From an uncultured Muribaculaceae bacterium (GTDB lineage Bacteria > Bacteroidota > Bacteroidia > Bacteroidales > Muribaculaceae), in NCBI GenBank assembly GCA_910585285.1, contig CAJUDL010000016.1:2586-66585 (forward strand): 64,000 nt of DNA, written 5' to 3'. Positions 53,267 through 62,148 of this stretch are shown piece by piece (the stretch's first letter is position 1; every line of letters begins with the position of its first letter). Both the position numbers and the translations under genes were made by a program. A model generated the notes under the pieces. That model saw only the letters and a list, made by a program, of their open reading frames with translations, had not been told where the DNA came from and ran no database searches.

Positions 53267-54741
53267 TTCTTGTTTTTAGGACCGAAAAGCCAGCCTGTTT
53301 TACTTATCTTCAACATCACTCCATAACTGTTGCCTATCAAGGAACCTGCGTCCATGCCGAATGCGAGGTCTGCCTGCCAGCCTTTTAGTTTCTTGGGTTT
53401 GTAATTTACCTCGGCTAAAAGGTTGAAACTTGTCTTGGGTTCGGGGAAGGGGACATCGTAGGTTCCCCAGCTTTTTTGATATGAAGCGAGTATTCTGTAA
53501 CCCAATTCGTCGAGAGGTTGCCCCTTAAAACCGAGATGATGTCCCCACATGCGGTTTGAGAGGAATCTAAGGGTGTGGTTGGCATTATATATGGGGGATA
53601 TGATAAGCGGATTCCCGATTCCCATGCCCCAATGTTGCCAGCCATTATATATTGAATGATTGTAATAGCTGTCGCGTCCGCTTACCTGTTCGTTGATTTC
53701 GGGAGTGTGATCCCAATATACCGAACCTGCCTGATCTTTGGTATAAAGGAATTCATATACGGCTTCCGTCACCCATCTGTTTTTAGGAAACTTTGCTTCA
53801 ACTCCCCACAGACCGTCTTTCCAGGGATAATCAAAGAAGAGCATCGAATGGTCTTCATAGAAATGCTGATAATACGCCTTTACGCTCCAGTCGGCTTCTT
53901 TCCATGCAAGAGCGAAGTTCCAACTTCCCAACATATTTCCTTCAACATTGGTCTGTTCTCCGGTTGGGGTGTCATCTCCACCTTTCATAGGTATCAATGC
54001 CTTGACGAAGTTTTTCCAGCCATGAGGCATTTTGATGACTTTCCCGTTCTGATAGGATTCACCTCCAAACTGAGTCGCCATTTCGAGACCGAGTTCAAAT
54101 TCAAGAGGGAATTTTTTTGCATTACCTCCACGGAAGAATATGGCCTTGGAGTGATAGAGTGTGTTCAGTGTGTAACGCGAATTGCGGTCAACCCAGCTTT
54201 CAATCCAGCGGTTGTCGGTGAATTTACCATAAGCTATATATCCTTTTACGGCAAACCAACCTTTGGTTCCCCAGAAATCGGCATAATCGAATATTCCCAC
54301 CCTAACTTGTGGAATCGGGCGCGCATTGCCCGAATATGTTAGATTGCCTGTAGCGAGATCAGAGTTGGATATGAAGCCGGGCATCTCTTTGCTACCAGCC
54401 ATGATGTTGAGACATCTGTATTTTGCTTCAGCATAGAGTTGCTGCAGAACAAACACTGATGTAAATCTTGCGGCTACAGCAAGATCCACTCCCGCTCCCC
54501 ATGTGAAACGTTTTGTTGTGTCCATGTCGTGGAAGGCTCCGAGGCGAAGATAGGCATTGTTTCTCTCTCTGGATGACAATCCGTATCTATTATTCATCAA
54601 CCAGAAAGGAGTATTTTTCCCGCCAGCTACGTTAATTCCGATTTCACCGCGATATCGGATCGAGTCGTTCCATTCAGCTTTTGCCGCTTGTGGCAAAAGA
54701 GTGGCAATGGCAACAACAATAAGCAAAAACGTTCGCATCAT
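53263..54741 (-). CDS. Wzi-like capsule-assembly outer-membrane protein
   Basis: 492 residues. Signal peptide to about AAKAEW, then the GGKNTPFWLMNNRYGL segment typical of the Wzi family and alternating amphipathic strands (YLRLGAFHDMD, YGVMLKISKTGWLF) of an 18-stranded barrel. In enterobacteria Wzi anchors capsule to the surface; the role here is unproven, and no capsule genes are nearby. It begins 2 bases after a heptad array. Confidence 0.85.
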   Translation of the reverse strand: MMRTFLLIVVAIATLLPQAAKAEWNDSIRYRGEIGINVAGGKNTPFWLMNNRYGLSSRERNNAYLRLGAFHDMDTTKRFTWGAGVDLAVAARFTSVFVLQQLYAEAKYRCLNIMAGSKEMPGFISNSDLATGNLTYSGNARPIPQVRVGIFDYADFWGTKGWFAVKGYIAYGKFTDNRWIESWVDRNSRYTLNTLYHSKAIFFRGGNAKKFPLEFELGLEMATQFGGESYQNGKVIKMPHGWKNFVKALIPMKGGDDTPTGEQTNVEGNMLGSWNFALAWKEADWSVKAYYQHFYEDHSMLFFDYPWKDGLWGVEAKFPKNRWVTEAVYEFLYTKDQAGSVYWDHTPEINEQVSGRDSYYNHSIYNGWQHWGMGIGNPLIISPIYNANHTLRFLSNRMWGHHLGFKGQPLDELGYRILASYQKSWGTYDVPFPEPKTSFNLLAEVNYKPKKLKGWQADLAFGMDAGSLIGNSYGVMLKISKTGWLFGPKNKK

Positions 54742-54742
54742 A

Positions 54743-54846
54743 ATGTGTAATGCTTCTAATTAATGTTTAATGTGAAATGTTTAATGTGGAATGATATGAG
54801 AGCCGAGGTTAATTGCACATTACTCATTTAACATTTCACATTATTA
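54743..54846. repeat. Heptad inverted array before the Wzi-like gene
   Basis: Left arm with ATGTGTA, ATGCTTC and after a break ATGTTTA, ATGTGAA, ATGTTTA, ATGTGGA (54743-54797); right arm ATTGCAC, ATTACTC, ATTTAAC, ATTTCAC (54812-54846). The right arm and the spacer (GAGAGCCGAGG) are close to those of the rnpA-yidD array. It starts just after a terminator and ends 2 bases from the ATG. Confidence 0.8.
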
Positions 54847-54886
54847 AAAAGTTTGAGACCGGCAATCGAAATTGACTGCCGGTCTC
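54846..54886 (-). terminator. Intrinsic terminator after the rpsT/tRNA-Glu unit
   Basis: GAGACCGGCA and TGCCGGTCTC form a 10-bp G/C-rich stem with a 12-base loop. On the minus strand AAACTTTTT follows. Confidence 0.85.
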
Positions 54887-54910
54887 GGGGATAGGATGGA
54901 TTTGGGGATG

Positions 54911-54982
54911 TAGTCCATAGCAGAGTCGAACTGCTCTTTAGAGAATGAAAATCTCTCGTCCTAACCGATAGACGAATGGACC
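54911..54982 (-). tRNA. tRNA-Glu (UUC), copy downstream of rpsT
   Basis: Cloverleaf with acceptor GGTCCAT/ATGGACT (one G-U), anticodon stem AGAGA/TCTCT around the loop TTTTCAT (anticodon TTC), and T-arm with GTTCGACTC. 72 bases without CCA. It is identical to the second copy apart from one compensating acceptor pair. Confidence 0.93.
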
Positions 54983-55038
54983 GACACAAATCGTAACCGC
55001 TGGCACCCGGAAGGCATCATGCGGCGGATTTTACTATT

Positions 55039-55290
55039 TTAAATTTTGTTGATATGCTTCGCGAGTGAGCTGCAAAGGTTAGCCGCTTTGTTCTTTGAAA
55101 TGATGTTCTTGCGGCCGAGACGCTGAAGAAGCGAGCTAACTTTATTGTAAGCGGCAGTTGCCTCTTCCTTGTCGTTCATTCTACGAACGCGACGCACGGC
55201 ATTGCGTGCTGTTTTAGCCCAGTAGCGGTTCTCAAGTCTTCTTTTCTCCGACTGGCGAATTCTTTTTAATGACGATTTATGGTTTGCCAT
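55039..55290 (-). CDS. rpsT: Ribosomal protein S20
   Basis: 83 residues, start MANHKSSLKRIRQSEKRR, basic throughout, C-terminal helix with ANLCSSLAKHINKI. It binds 16S rRNA during 30S assembly. Framed by the two tRNA-Glu genes on the same strand and probably transcribed with them. Confidence 0.96.
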   Translation of the reverse strand: MANHKSSLKRIRQSEKRRLENRYWAKTARNAVRRVRRMNDKEEATAAYNKVSSLLQRLGRKNIISKNKAANLCSSLAKHINKI

Positions 55291-55327
55291 TGTTAAAAAT
55301 TTCTTTTTCTATGTTCTGTTAATAAAT

Positions 55328-55402
55328 TGGTAGCCCATAGCAGAGTCGAACTGCTCTTTAGAGAATGAAAATCTCTCGTCCTAACCGATAGACGAATGGG
55401 CC
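55328..55402 (-). tRNA. tRNA-Glu (UUC), copy upstream of rpsT
   Basis: Same body as the other copy, with acceptor GGCCCAT/ATGGGCT and anticodon TTC. Here the discriminator A is followed by CCA in the DNA, while the other copy lacks it. A clear promoter lies about 65 bases upstream. Confidence 0.93.
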
Positions 55403-55467
55403 ACGATAAGCAACTGCGCCATGACATGATTAAGAGTAATCATACTTTAAAGCGCATTTTGCGACTG

Positions 55468-55499
55468 CAAAGGTAATAATTCTTTTTGATTTAGCCAAA
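55468..55499 (-). promoter_or_regulatory. Promoter of tRNA-Glu-rpsT-tRNA-Glu
   Basis: The coding strand reads TTTG, 20 bases, TACCTTTG, matching both primary-sigma boxes. Confidence 0.78.
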
Positions 55500-55518
55500 A
55501 TTTCACAAATTATTTTAT

Positions 55519-55526
55519 TAATTTTG
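55519..55526 (+). promoter_or_regulatory. Candidate -7 box (TAATTTTG) for the kinase gene
   Basis: TAATTTTG 33 bases before the ATG of the uridine-kinase-like gene; the -33 box is not clear. Confidence 0.4.
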
Positions 55527-55559
55527 CAATAAACGCGTTTGACTTTTCACTGATTTTGT

Positions 55560-57239
55560 ATGAATACGATAAAAATCTTTTGCGAAAATACTGACAGCCA
55601 CCTCGAAGTTGCCGGTGGCACCCGGTTGCTTGAGATGGCGGGGAATCTCGCTCCGCGACTTGATTTCAAACCGGTCTGCGCATTGGTCAACAATAAGGTG
55701 GAGGGTCTTACATATCCCCTGTTTGCACCGAAGCGCGTGGAGTTTGTTCCGGCTCATTCTTCTATCGGAAGGGATGTCTACATACGTTCGTTGTGCATGA
55801 TGCTCTATAAGGCAATAAGTGATCTTTATCCGGGTCTGACACTGCGGATCGAGCTTTCAATCTCACGTGGATATTATTGCCGTCTGCTTGATGCCTGCGG
55901 TCACGCGGTTCATCTGAGTGATGAGAATGTGGAGGAGATCAGGATCGCGATGAAACGTATCGTAGAAGCGGACATACCATTCAAACGCAAGGAAAAGACC
56001 ACTGAGGAGGTGATCGATATTTTCAAGAGAGAAGGATTGCAAGATAAGGTAGGGCTTCTTGAGACGATCAACCATCTTTATACACCCTACTACAAGTTGG
56101 GGGATACTGCCGATTCTTACTATATGCCGTTGGTTCCTTCTTCAGCTTATCTTGATGTTTTCGATCTGCGTCCATACAAAAGCGGATTTCTTCTATTGGG
56201 ACGAGACAGCGAAAATCCGGAATCTCCTGCAATCCCGATAATGCAGGAAAAGATGTATCATGCCTTTACTGAGCATCTTAAATTCAATAAAGTCATAAAA
56301 GTATCGACCGTAGGGGAGCTGAACCGCGCTGTGGAAAGGAAGATGACCTCAGACCTGATAAATGTTGCGGAGGCGATGCATGATAAACTTCTCGGCAGAA
56401 TCAGCGATGATATTGCGGAAAGACGAAGAAACGGAGACGCGGGGATTGTCTTGATTGCGGGTCCTTCCTCTTCGGGAAAGACCACGTCATGCAAGCGTCT
56501 GGCGATCCAGCTGATGACCAATCTCATTGTCCCCAAAATGATATCTCTTGACGATTATTTTGTAGACAGGGTTAAAACCCCTCGTGATCATACAGGCGAC
56601 TATGATTTTGAAAGCCTGTATGCCCTCGATCTTGAACGTTTCAATTCCGATCTTGAGCGTCTGCTTGCGGGAGAGGAGATAAATCTGCCTACATATAGTT
56701 TCGAACTCGGGAAAAGGGTCGAGACGGATCGTCCCTTGAAGCTTGAGGCGAACGATGTGCTTATTATCGAGGGTATTCATGGATTGAATCCTGAGCTGAC
56801 GGGCACAATAGACCCAAGACATCTCTATAAGATTTACGTGTCGGCGCTTACTACGCTCAGGATTGATGACCACAACTGGATATCAACTTCCGACAACCGT
56901 CTTTTGCGCCGCATAGTGCGTGATCACAAATATCGCCATATCCCTGCTGCGGAAACCATCCGTCGCTGGCCAAGCGTGAGGAGAGGCGAGGAAAAGTGGA
57001 TATTCCCCTTTGCGGAGAATGCTGACGCCACATTCAATTCCTCTCTGATATTCGAACTGGGGGTAATGAAAGATTATGCGGAACCTCTGTTGAGGAGCGT
57101 TCCGCACGGACAGAAGCAGTATGCTGTTGCCAACCGCCTCCTTAAATTCCTTGATCTATTCACCACAATACCGGCTGATCAGGTTCCATCCACCTCTCTC
57201 CTCCGTGAATTTCTTGGAGGTTCGTCGTTCCATTATTAA
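55560..57239 (+). CDS. Uridine-kinase-like nucleoside kinase with ThrRS-like N-terminal domains
   Basis: 559 residues. The N-terminus (1-70) resembles a TGS domain, and about 70-270 resembles the second additional domain of threonyl-tRNA synthetase (INHLYTPYYKLGD, SGFLLLGRD). The C-terminal half is a P-loop kinase with GPSSSGKTTSCKRLA at about 303-317, LDDYFVDR and IIEGIHGLN. The combination is common in Bacteroidetes and clostridia. Nucleoside phosphorylation is inferred from the kinase part only. Confidence 0.85.
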   Translation: MNTIKIFCENTDSHLEVAGGTRLLEMAGNLAPRLDFKPVCALVNNKVEGLTYPLFAPKRVEFVPAHSSIGRDVYIRSLCMMLYKAISDLYPGLTLRIELSISRGYYCRLLDACGHAVHLSDENVEEIRIAMKRIVEADIPFKRKEKTTEEVIDIFKREGLQDKVGLLETINHLYTPYYKLGDTADSYYMPLVPSSAYLDVFDLRPYKSGFLLLGRDSENPESPAIPIMQEKMYHAFTEHLKFNKVIKVSTVGELNRAVERKMTSDLINVAEAMHDKLLGRISDDIAERRRNGDAGIVLIAGPSSSGKTTSCKRLAIQLMTNLIVPKMISLDDYFVDRVKTPRDHTGDYDFESLYALDLERFNSDLERLLAGEEINLPTYSFELGKRVETDRPLKLEANDVLIIEGIHGLNPELTGTIDPRHLYKIYVSALTTLRIDDHNWISTSDNRLLRRIVRDHKYRHIPAAETIRRWPSVRRGEEKWIFPFAENADATFNSSLIFELGVMKDYAEPLLRSVPHGQKQYAVANRLLKFLDLFTTIPADQVPSTSLLREFLGGSSFHY

Positions 57240-57253
57240 TAAAAGTAGTAGTT

Positions 57254-58618
57254 TTGAAAGACTTAAATGAAAAAGATATAGAGCTCATCGAAGAGATGAT
57301 TGAACACGGCGATGAGGTTGGGGCAAGGAAGGTATTCTCCGAACTTCACCCGGCGGATATAGCCGAATTGTTCCAGGATATGAGCCTCAAGGAGGCTGAA
57401 TGGGCGTTCAATCTTATTGATGACAAGGAGAAGAAGGCTGATGTGCTGATGGAACTCGACGAGGAGGATCGAAAGAAACTTCTCGAGGGTATGGATCCGG
57501 AGCAGATTGGTCATTTCATAGATCTTCTCGACACGGATGATGCCGTTGACCTTATTCAGGAGCTCGATGAGGAAGACCGCGACGAGGTTATCCAGAACAT
57601 CGAGGATATGGAGCAGGCAGGTGATATCGTTGACCTGCTTCAGTATGATGAGGACACCGCCGGTGGTATGATGGGCACTGAGCTCATCAAGGTGAATGAG
57701 AATCTTTCAATGCCCGATTGTCTTAAGGAGATGAGGCATCAGGCGGAGGATCTCGATGACATATATAATGTATATGTCGTTGACGATGAAGACCGTCTTA
57801 AGGGTGTGCTCCCTTTGAAAAAGATGATAACACATCCGTCGGTATCCAAAATCAAGCACGTGATGGAGACCGATCCCATGTCGGTAAGGGCTGACATGCC
57901 GATCGTGGATGTGGCAATAGACTTCGAGAAATATGACCTTGTGGCAATGCCTGTTGTCGACAGCATCGGTCGCCTTGTGGGACAGATCACGGTCGATGAC
58001 GTGATGGACGAGGTGCGCGAACAAAGTGAGCGTGACTTCCAGTTGGCTTCAGGTATCTCCTCGGATATCGATGCCGATGACTCCGTCATGGCGCAGACAA
58101 AGGCGCGTCTTCCCTGGCTGCTGATCGGTATCGCCGGAGGAATATTGAGTTCTTTGATTCTATCCGGATTTGAAGCGCAGCTTGCGGCTCTCACTGCCTT
58201 GGCATATTTCATTCCTCTTATCGGTGGCACAGGTGGTAATGTCGGTGTGCAGGCTTCTGCGATAGTGGTGCAAGGTCTTGCAAACGGTCGTCTGGAACTT
58301 AAGGAATTCTGGACTCAGATGTGGAAGGAACTAAGGATATCACTTCTAAATGCTATCGTTATATCTGTGGCAGTGTGCCTGTATACGGTGGTTACGGAGC
58401 CTGGTGATTATGCGCTGACATGCACAGTCACGGCATCGCTCTTTTGCGTTGTGATATTCTCTACGGTCTTTGGAGCTCTTGTGCCTCTTACACTGGAGAA
58501 ATTGAAAATAAATCCGGCGCTTGCCACCGGTCCCTTTATCCAGATTACGAATGATGTTGTCGGTCTGTTGATTTATGTGGTGATGGCAATGTGGATGCTT
58601 AGTCTCTTTCCTCAATAA
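57254..58618 (+). CDS. mgtE: MgtE, magnesium transporter
   Basis: 454 residues. N-terminal superhelical MgtE_N (LHPADIAELFQDM, acidic), a CBS pair (about 130-255; DDIYNVYVVDDEDRL, VAMPVVDSIGRLVG), and five membrane helices with GGTGGNVGVQASAIVVQGLA, the ion-pore signature. TTG seems to be the start because the nearby ATG is out of frame and the next in-frame ATG would cut into the N-terminal domain. Confidence 0.94.
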   Translation: MKDLNEKDIELIEEMIEHGDEVGARKVFSELHPADIAELFQDMSLKEAEWAFNLIDDKEKKADVLMELDEEDRKKLLEGMDPEQIGHFIDLLDTDDAVDLIQELDEEDRDEVIQNIEDMEQAGDIVDLLQYDEDTAGGMMGTELIKVNENLSMPDCLKEMRHQAEDLDDIYNVYVVDDEDRLKGVLPLKKMITHPSVSKIKHVMETDPMSVRADMPIVDVAIDFEKYDLVAMPVVDSIGRLVGQITVDDVMDEVREQSERDFQLASGISSDIDADDSVMAQTKARLPWLLIGIAGGILSSLILSGFEAQLAALTALAYFIPLIGGTGGNVGVQASAIVVQGLANGRLELKEFWTQMWKELRISLLNAIVISVAVCLYTVVTEPGDYALTCTVTASLFCVVIFSTVFGALVPLTLEKLKINPALATGPFIQITNDVVGLLIYVVMAMWMLSLFPQ

Positions 58619-58646
58619 ACAAATTAGTTAAATTGATTTCAATTAA

Positions 58647-61283
58647 ATGGCAAAAATAGCAGAGACCCCGCTGATGACGCAATATGTTGAGATGAAGAAA
58701 AAGCATCCCGACGCAGTGTTGCTTTTCAGGGTGGGGGACTTTTATGAAACTTTCTCTGACGATGCGATAGCGGCAAGTGAGATTCTTGGAATAACGTTGA
58801 CCCGACGTGCCAACGGAAAGGCTGCATATGTTGAGCTTGCAGGCTTCCCACATCATGCCCTCGACACATACCTTCCAAAACTTGTCAGGGCTGGCAAGCG
58901 CGTTGCGATATGCGAGCAATTAGAGGATCCCAAGCTCACCAAGAAACTTGTGAAACGAGGCATAACCGAACTGGTTACTCCGGGAGTGAACCTCAACGAC
59001 AATACGTTGCGCCCGAGAGAGAATAATTTCCTTGCCGGCATTCACGTAAACAAATCATCCGTAGGGGTAGCCTTTCTTGATCTTTCCACCGGGGAGTTCC
59101 TTTGCGCCCAAGGTGATAAGGATTACATCGACAAACTGATAGCCAACATCGCTCCCAAGGAATTGCTCCGAATGCATGGCACGCGCCAGTTCTGCGAGGA
59201 GAATATATCTCATAAATGCAGTGTGTTTGAGCTGGATGACTGGGTTTACACTACAGATGCCGCTACTGAACGGCTGGTAAAACATTTCGGCACCTCTTCT
59301 CTCAAAGGATTTGGAGTGGATGGCATGCATGAAGCTGTTATTGCAGCTGGAAGCCTTCTGTATTATCTTGATCTTACGCAGCATACCAACATATCTCATA
59401 TCACCACTCTCGGCAGGATTGACGGTGACAGGTATGTAAGACTTGACAAGTTTACCATTCGCAACCTTGAGCTTCTTTCTCCTCTGGCTGAAGAGGGATT
59501 GTCGCTATTGAAGGTAATAGACAAGACTGTCACTCCAATGGGTGGACGAAAGTTGAGGTCATGGCTCTCATTCCCGCTGTTGGATATTGAAGAGATAACA
59601 CGAAGGCAGGATGCCGTGGAATATTTCTTCAAGGATGTGGCATGTCGTGAACGCAGTGAGGAGGCTTTGAGACGTGTCGGTGACCTTGAGCGTCTCATGG
59701 CGAAACTCGCATCAAACCGTATCGGACCGCGCGATTTTGTATCGTTACGCGATTCCTTGCGTGCTGCCGATAATCTGAGGATGGTATTGGCGGAGTCCGA
59801 TTCCGAGGTTTTCCGAAAGATGGCGCAGGATATGAGCGATACATCACAGCTTTCGGAAACTATCGCCCGTGTGTTGGTGGATGATGCTCCTACACAGCTC
59901 GGAAGAGGTAATGCCATTGCAGCCGGGGTTGATGCGGAACTTGACGAACTGCGGAACCTGCATTCAAACTCCAAGAGGGCTCTTGAGGAGATACGTGACA
60001 GGGAGAGCGAGCAAACCGGTATCCCTTCCTTGAAAATAGCATTCAACAATGTCTTCGGATACTATATCGAGGTGCGCAACACGCACAAGGATAAGGTGCC
60101 TGAGACATGGATCCGAAAACAGACACTCGTGAATGCAGAGCGTTACATAACGCCTGAACTTAAGGAGTATGAAGAGAAGATCATGGGTGCGGAAGACAGG
60201 ATACAGGCGATAGAGAATCGTCTTTTCTCTGAACTTGTGCAGGGCGCCATGACTTTTATACCGCGTATCCAAAGGAACGCTATAGCCACGGCTACTGTGG
60301 ATTGTCTTTTCTCTATGGCTCAGGTTGCGGAGGAATATCGCTATGTGCGTCCGGTGGTGGATGATTCCATGAAGATTTCAATCACCGAAGGGCGACACCC
60401 TGTGATAGAACGCCGCCTCTCAGCCGGAGACCCATATATAAGCAACAGCGTGGAACTTGATTCCGACGGTCATCAGATCCTGATGATCACCGGTCCGAAT
60501 ATGAGCGGTAAATCGGCATTGCTTCGCCAGACGGCACTGATTGTGCTGATGGCTCAGATTGGTTCGTTTGTTCCAGCTGAGGCGGCTCATATCGGGTTAG
60601 TTGACAAGATATTCACACGTGTGGGTGCGAGCGACAATATCTCTTCCGGAGAATCTACATTCATGGTGGAGATGAATGAAGCTGCCTCAATTCTCAATAA
60701 TATGAGCAACCGCTCCCTTATCCTCTTCGATGAGCTTGGGCGAGGCACGTCGACATATGACGGCATATCGATAGCCTGGGCTATTGTGGAGCATATTCAT
60801 GAAAACGGGCATTTTCGCCCGAAGACTCTTTTTGCGACGCATTATCACGAGCTTAACGAGATGGAAAAAACTTTCAACCGCATCGTGAACTACAATGTGT
60901 CGGTCAAAGAGATAAAAGGGAAAGTCGTGTTCATGCGTAAGCTTGAGAGAGGAGGATCGGCACATAGTTTCGGTATTCATGTGGCGAAACTCGCGGGAAT
61001 GCCGCCGTCGATAGTGAAGCGGGCAGACCAGGTGCTTGCTCGTTTGGAAGAAGGTTCCAAGACAGAACCGGGTGCGGCAGATGGAAAAATCAAAGGAAAG
61101 GGAGGAATGAAAGATATCGGAAAGGCTCGCGACGGATACCAATTGTCGTTCTTCCAGCTTGATGACCCCCTTCTCTCGCAGATTCGCGACCGTCTCTTAG
61201 GTATAAATATCGATAATCTCACCCCACTCCAAGCCCTGACCACTCTTCACGACCTCCAGGGCTTGCTGACCGGTAAAAACTGA
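58647..61283 (+). CDS. mutS: MutS, DNA mismatch repair ATPase
   Basis: 878 residues. Mismatch-contact motif VGDFYETFSDD near residue 30, connector, lever and clamp domains, Walker A TGPNMSGKSALLRQTALI near 620, Walker B ILFDELGRGTSTYDG and the ATHYHEL switch. It recognises mismatches and recruits MutL. The 5-base gap to the radical SAM gene suggests cotranscription. Confidence 0.97.
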   Translation: MAKIAETPLMTQYVEMKKKHPDAVLLFRVGDFYETFSDDAIAASEILGITLTRRANGKAAYVELAGFPHHALDTYLPKLVRAGKRVAICEQLEDPKLTKKLVKRGITELVTPGVNLNDNTLRPRENNFLAGIHVNKSSVGVAFLDLSTGEFLCAQGDKDYIDKLIANIAPKELLRMHGTRQFCEENISHKCSVFELDDWVYTTDAATERLVKHFGTSSLKGFGVDGMHEAVIAAGSLLYYLDLTQHTNISHITTLGRIDGDRYVRLDKFTIRNLELLSPLAEEGLSLLKVIDKTVTPMGGRKLRSWLSFPLLDIEEITRRQDAVEYFFKDVACRERSEEALRRVGDLERLMAKLASNRIGPRDFVSLRDSLRAADNLRMVLAESDSEVFRKMAQDMSDTSQLSETIARVLVDDAPTQLGRGNAIAAGVDAELDELRNLHSNSKRALEEIRDRESEQTGIPSLKIAFNNVFGYYIEVRNTHKDKVPETWIRKQTLVNAERYITPELKEYEEKIMGAEDRIQAIENRLFSELVQGAMTFIPRIQRNAIATATVDCLFSMAQVAEEYRYVRPVVDDSMKISITEGRHPVIERRLSAGDPYISNSVELDSDGHQILMITGPNMSGKSALLRQTALIVLMAQIGSFVPAEAAHIGLVDKIFTRVGASDNISSGESTFMVEMNEAASILNNMSNRSLILFDELGRGTSTYDGISIAWAIVEHIHENGHFRPKTLFATHYHELNEMEKTFNRIVNYNVSVKEIKGKVVFMRKLERGGSAHSFGIHVAKLAGMPPSIVKRADQVLARLEEGSKTEPGAADGKIKGKGGMKDIGKARDGYQLSFFQLDDPLLSQIRDRLLGINIDNLTPLQALTTLHDLQGLLTGKN

Positions 61284-61288
61284 TAAAA

Positions 61289-62074
61289 ATGGGAAAAGAT
61301 CAGACTGTATTGTTTCATTCAACGGTGTTCGGACCGATTCATAGCCGGAGACTGGGTGTGTCGTTAGGCATAAATCTGATGCCTGACGATGGGAAGGTGT
61401 GTTCTTTCGATTGCCTGTATTGTGAGGCGGGTTATAATTCGCAAGGTAAAGGCACAACAGGACTGCCTACGCGCCAACAGGTGAGTGATGCCCTTGAGAG
61501 TAAACTGAAAGAGATGAATGGCGCCGGAGATCCGCTGGATGTGATAACGTTCTCCGGAAATGGAGAGCCGACGCTTCATCCTGATTTCCCGGCTATCATA
61601 GATGACACACTTAGTCTTAGGGATAAATACTATCCGACTGCGAAGGTTTCCGTTCTGACTAACTCCACACGCATTTTCGATCCAGAGGTTGCTGAGGCTC
61701 TGAAGCGCGTTGATAACAATATTCTGAAATTGGATTCGGCAATAGATCCGACAATGCATCTCATCGACCGTCCGACATCGAAAGAATTTACTGTCGAGAA
61801 AGTTATAGAGGCACTTTGTCAATTTTCAGGAACGGGTATCATCCAGACCATGATATTGCGTGGAGAGCATTGTGGTCACAAAATAGACAACACTACTCCG
61901 GAGGAGATTGATGCACTCATTGAAGCATATAAGCGTATTCAACCCCGCGAAGTGATGATCTACAGTCTTGACCGGACCACTCCCGAGGAGCATCTGGAGA
62001 AAGTGGAAAGACCGGAGCTTGACGTGATCGCTCAACGTATCCGTAATGCCGGAATAAAAGTAATGGACTATTAA
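61289..62074 (+). CDS. Radical SAM protein, COG0731-like
   Basis: 261 residues. FGPIHSRRLGVSLGINL leads to the cluster motif CSFDCLYCEAG (CxxxCxxC); FSGNGEPTLHPDF is the SAM-binding GxGEP type motif. It resembles the Fe-S oxidoreductases related to the wybutosine enzyme TYW1. The substrate is unknown. An array starting after its stop joins it to the S66 gene. Confidence 0.88.
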   Translation: MGKDQTVLFHSTVFGPIHSRRLGVSLGINLMPDDGKVCSFDCLYCEAGYNSQGKGTTGLPTRQQVSDALESKLKEMNGAGDPLDVITFSGNGEPTLHPDFPAIIDDTLSLRDKYYPTAKVSVLTNSTRIFDPEVAEALKRVDNNILKLDSAIDPTMHLIDRPTSKEFTVEKVIEALCQFSGTGIIQTMILRGEHCGHKIDNTTPEEIDALIEAYKRIQPREVMIYSLDRTTPEEHLEKVERPELDVIAQRIRNAGIKVMDY

Positions 62075-62077
62075 ATA

Positions 62078-62145
62078 ATGTTTAATTTTAAATGTGAAAT
62101 TAACTGTTACTAAAATAATTAAACATTACACATTGCACATTACAC
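62078..62145. repeat. Heptad inverted array at the radical SAM-S66 junction
   Basis: Left arm ATGTTTA, ATTTTAA, ATGTGAA, ATTAACT beginning 3 bases after the stop codon; right arm ATTAAAC, ATTACAC, ATTGCAC, ATTACAC ending 3 bases before the next ATG. Same polarity as at the other co-directional junctions. Confidence 0.8.
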
Positions 62146-62148
62146 ATA

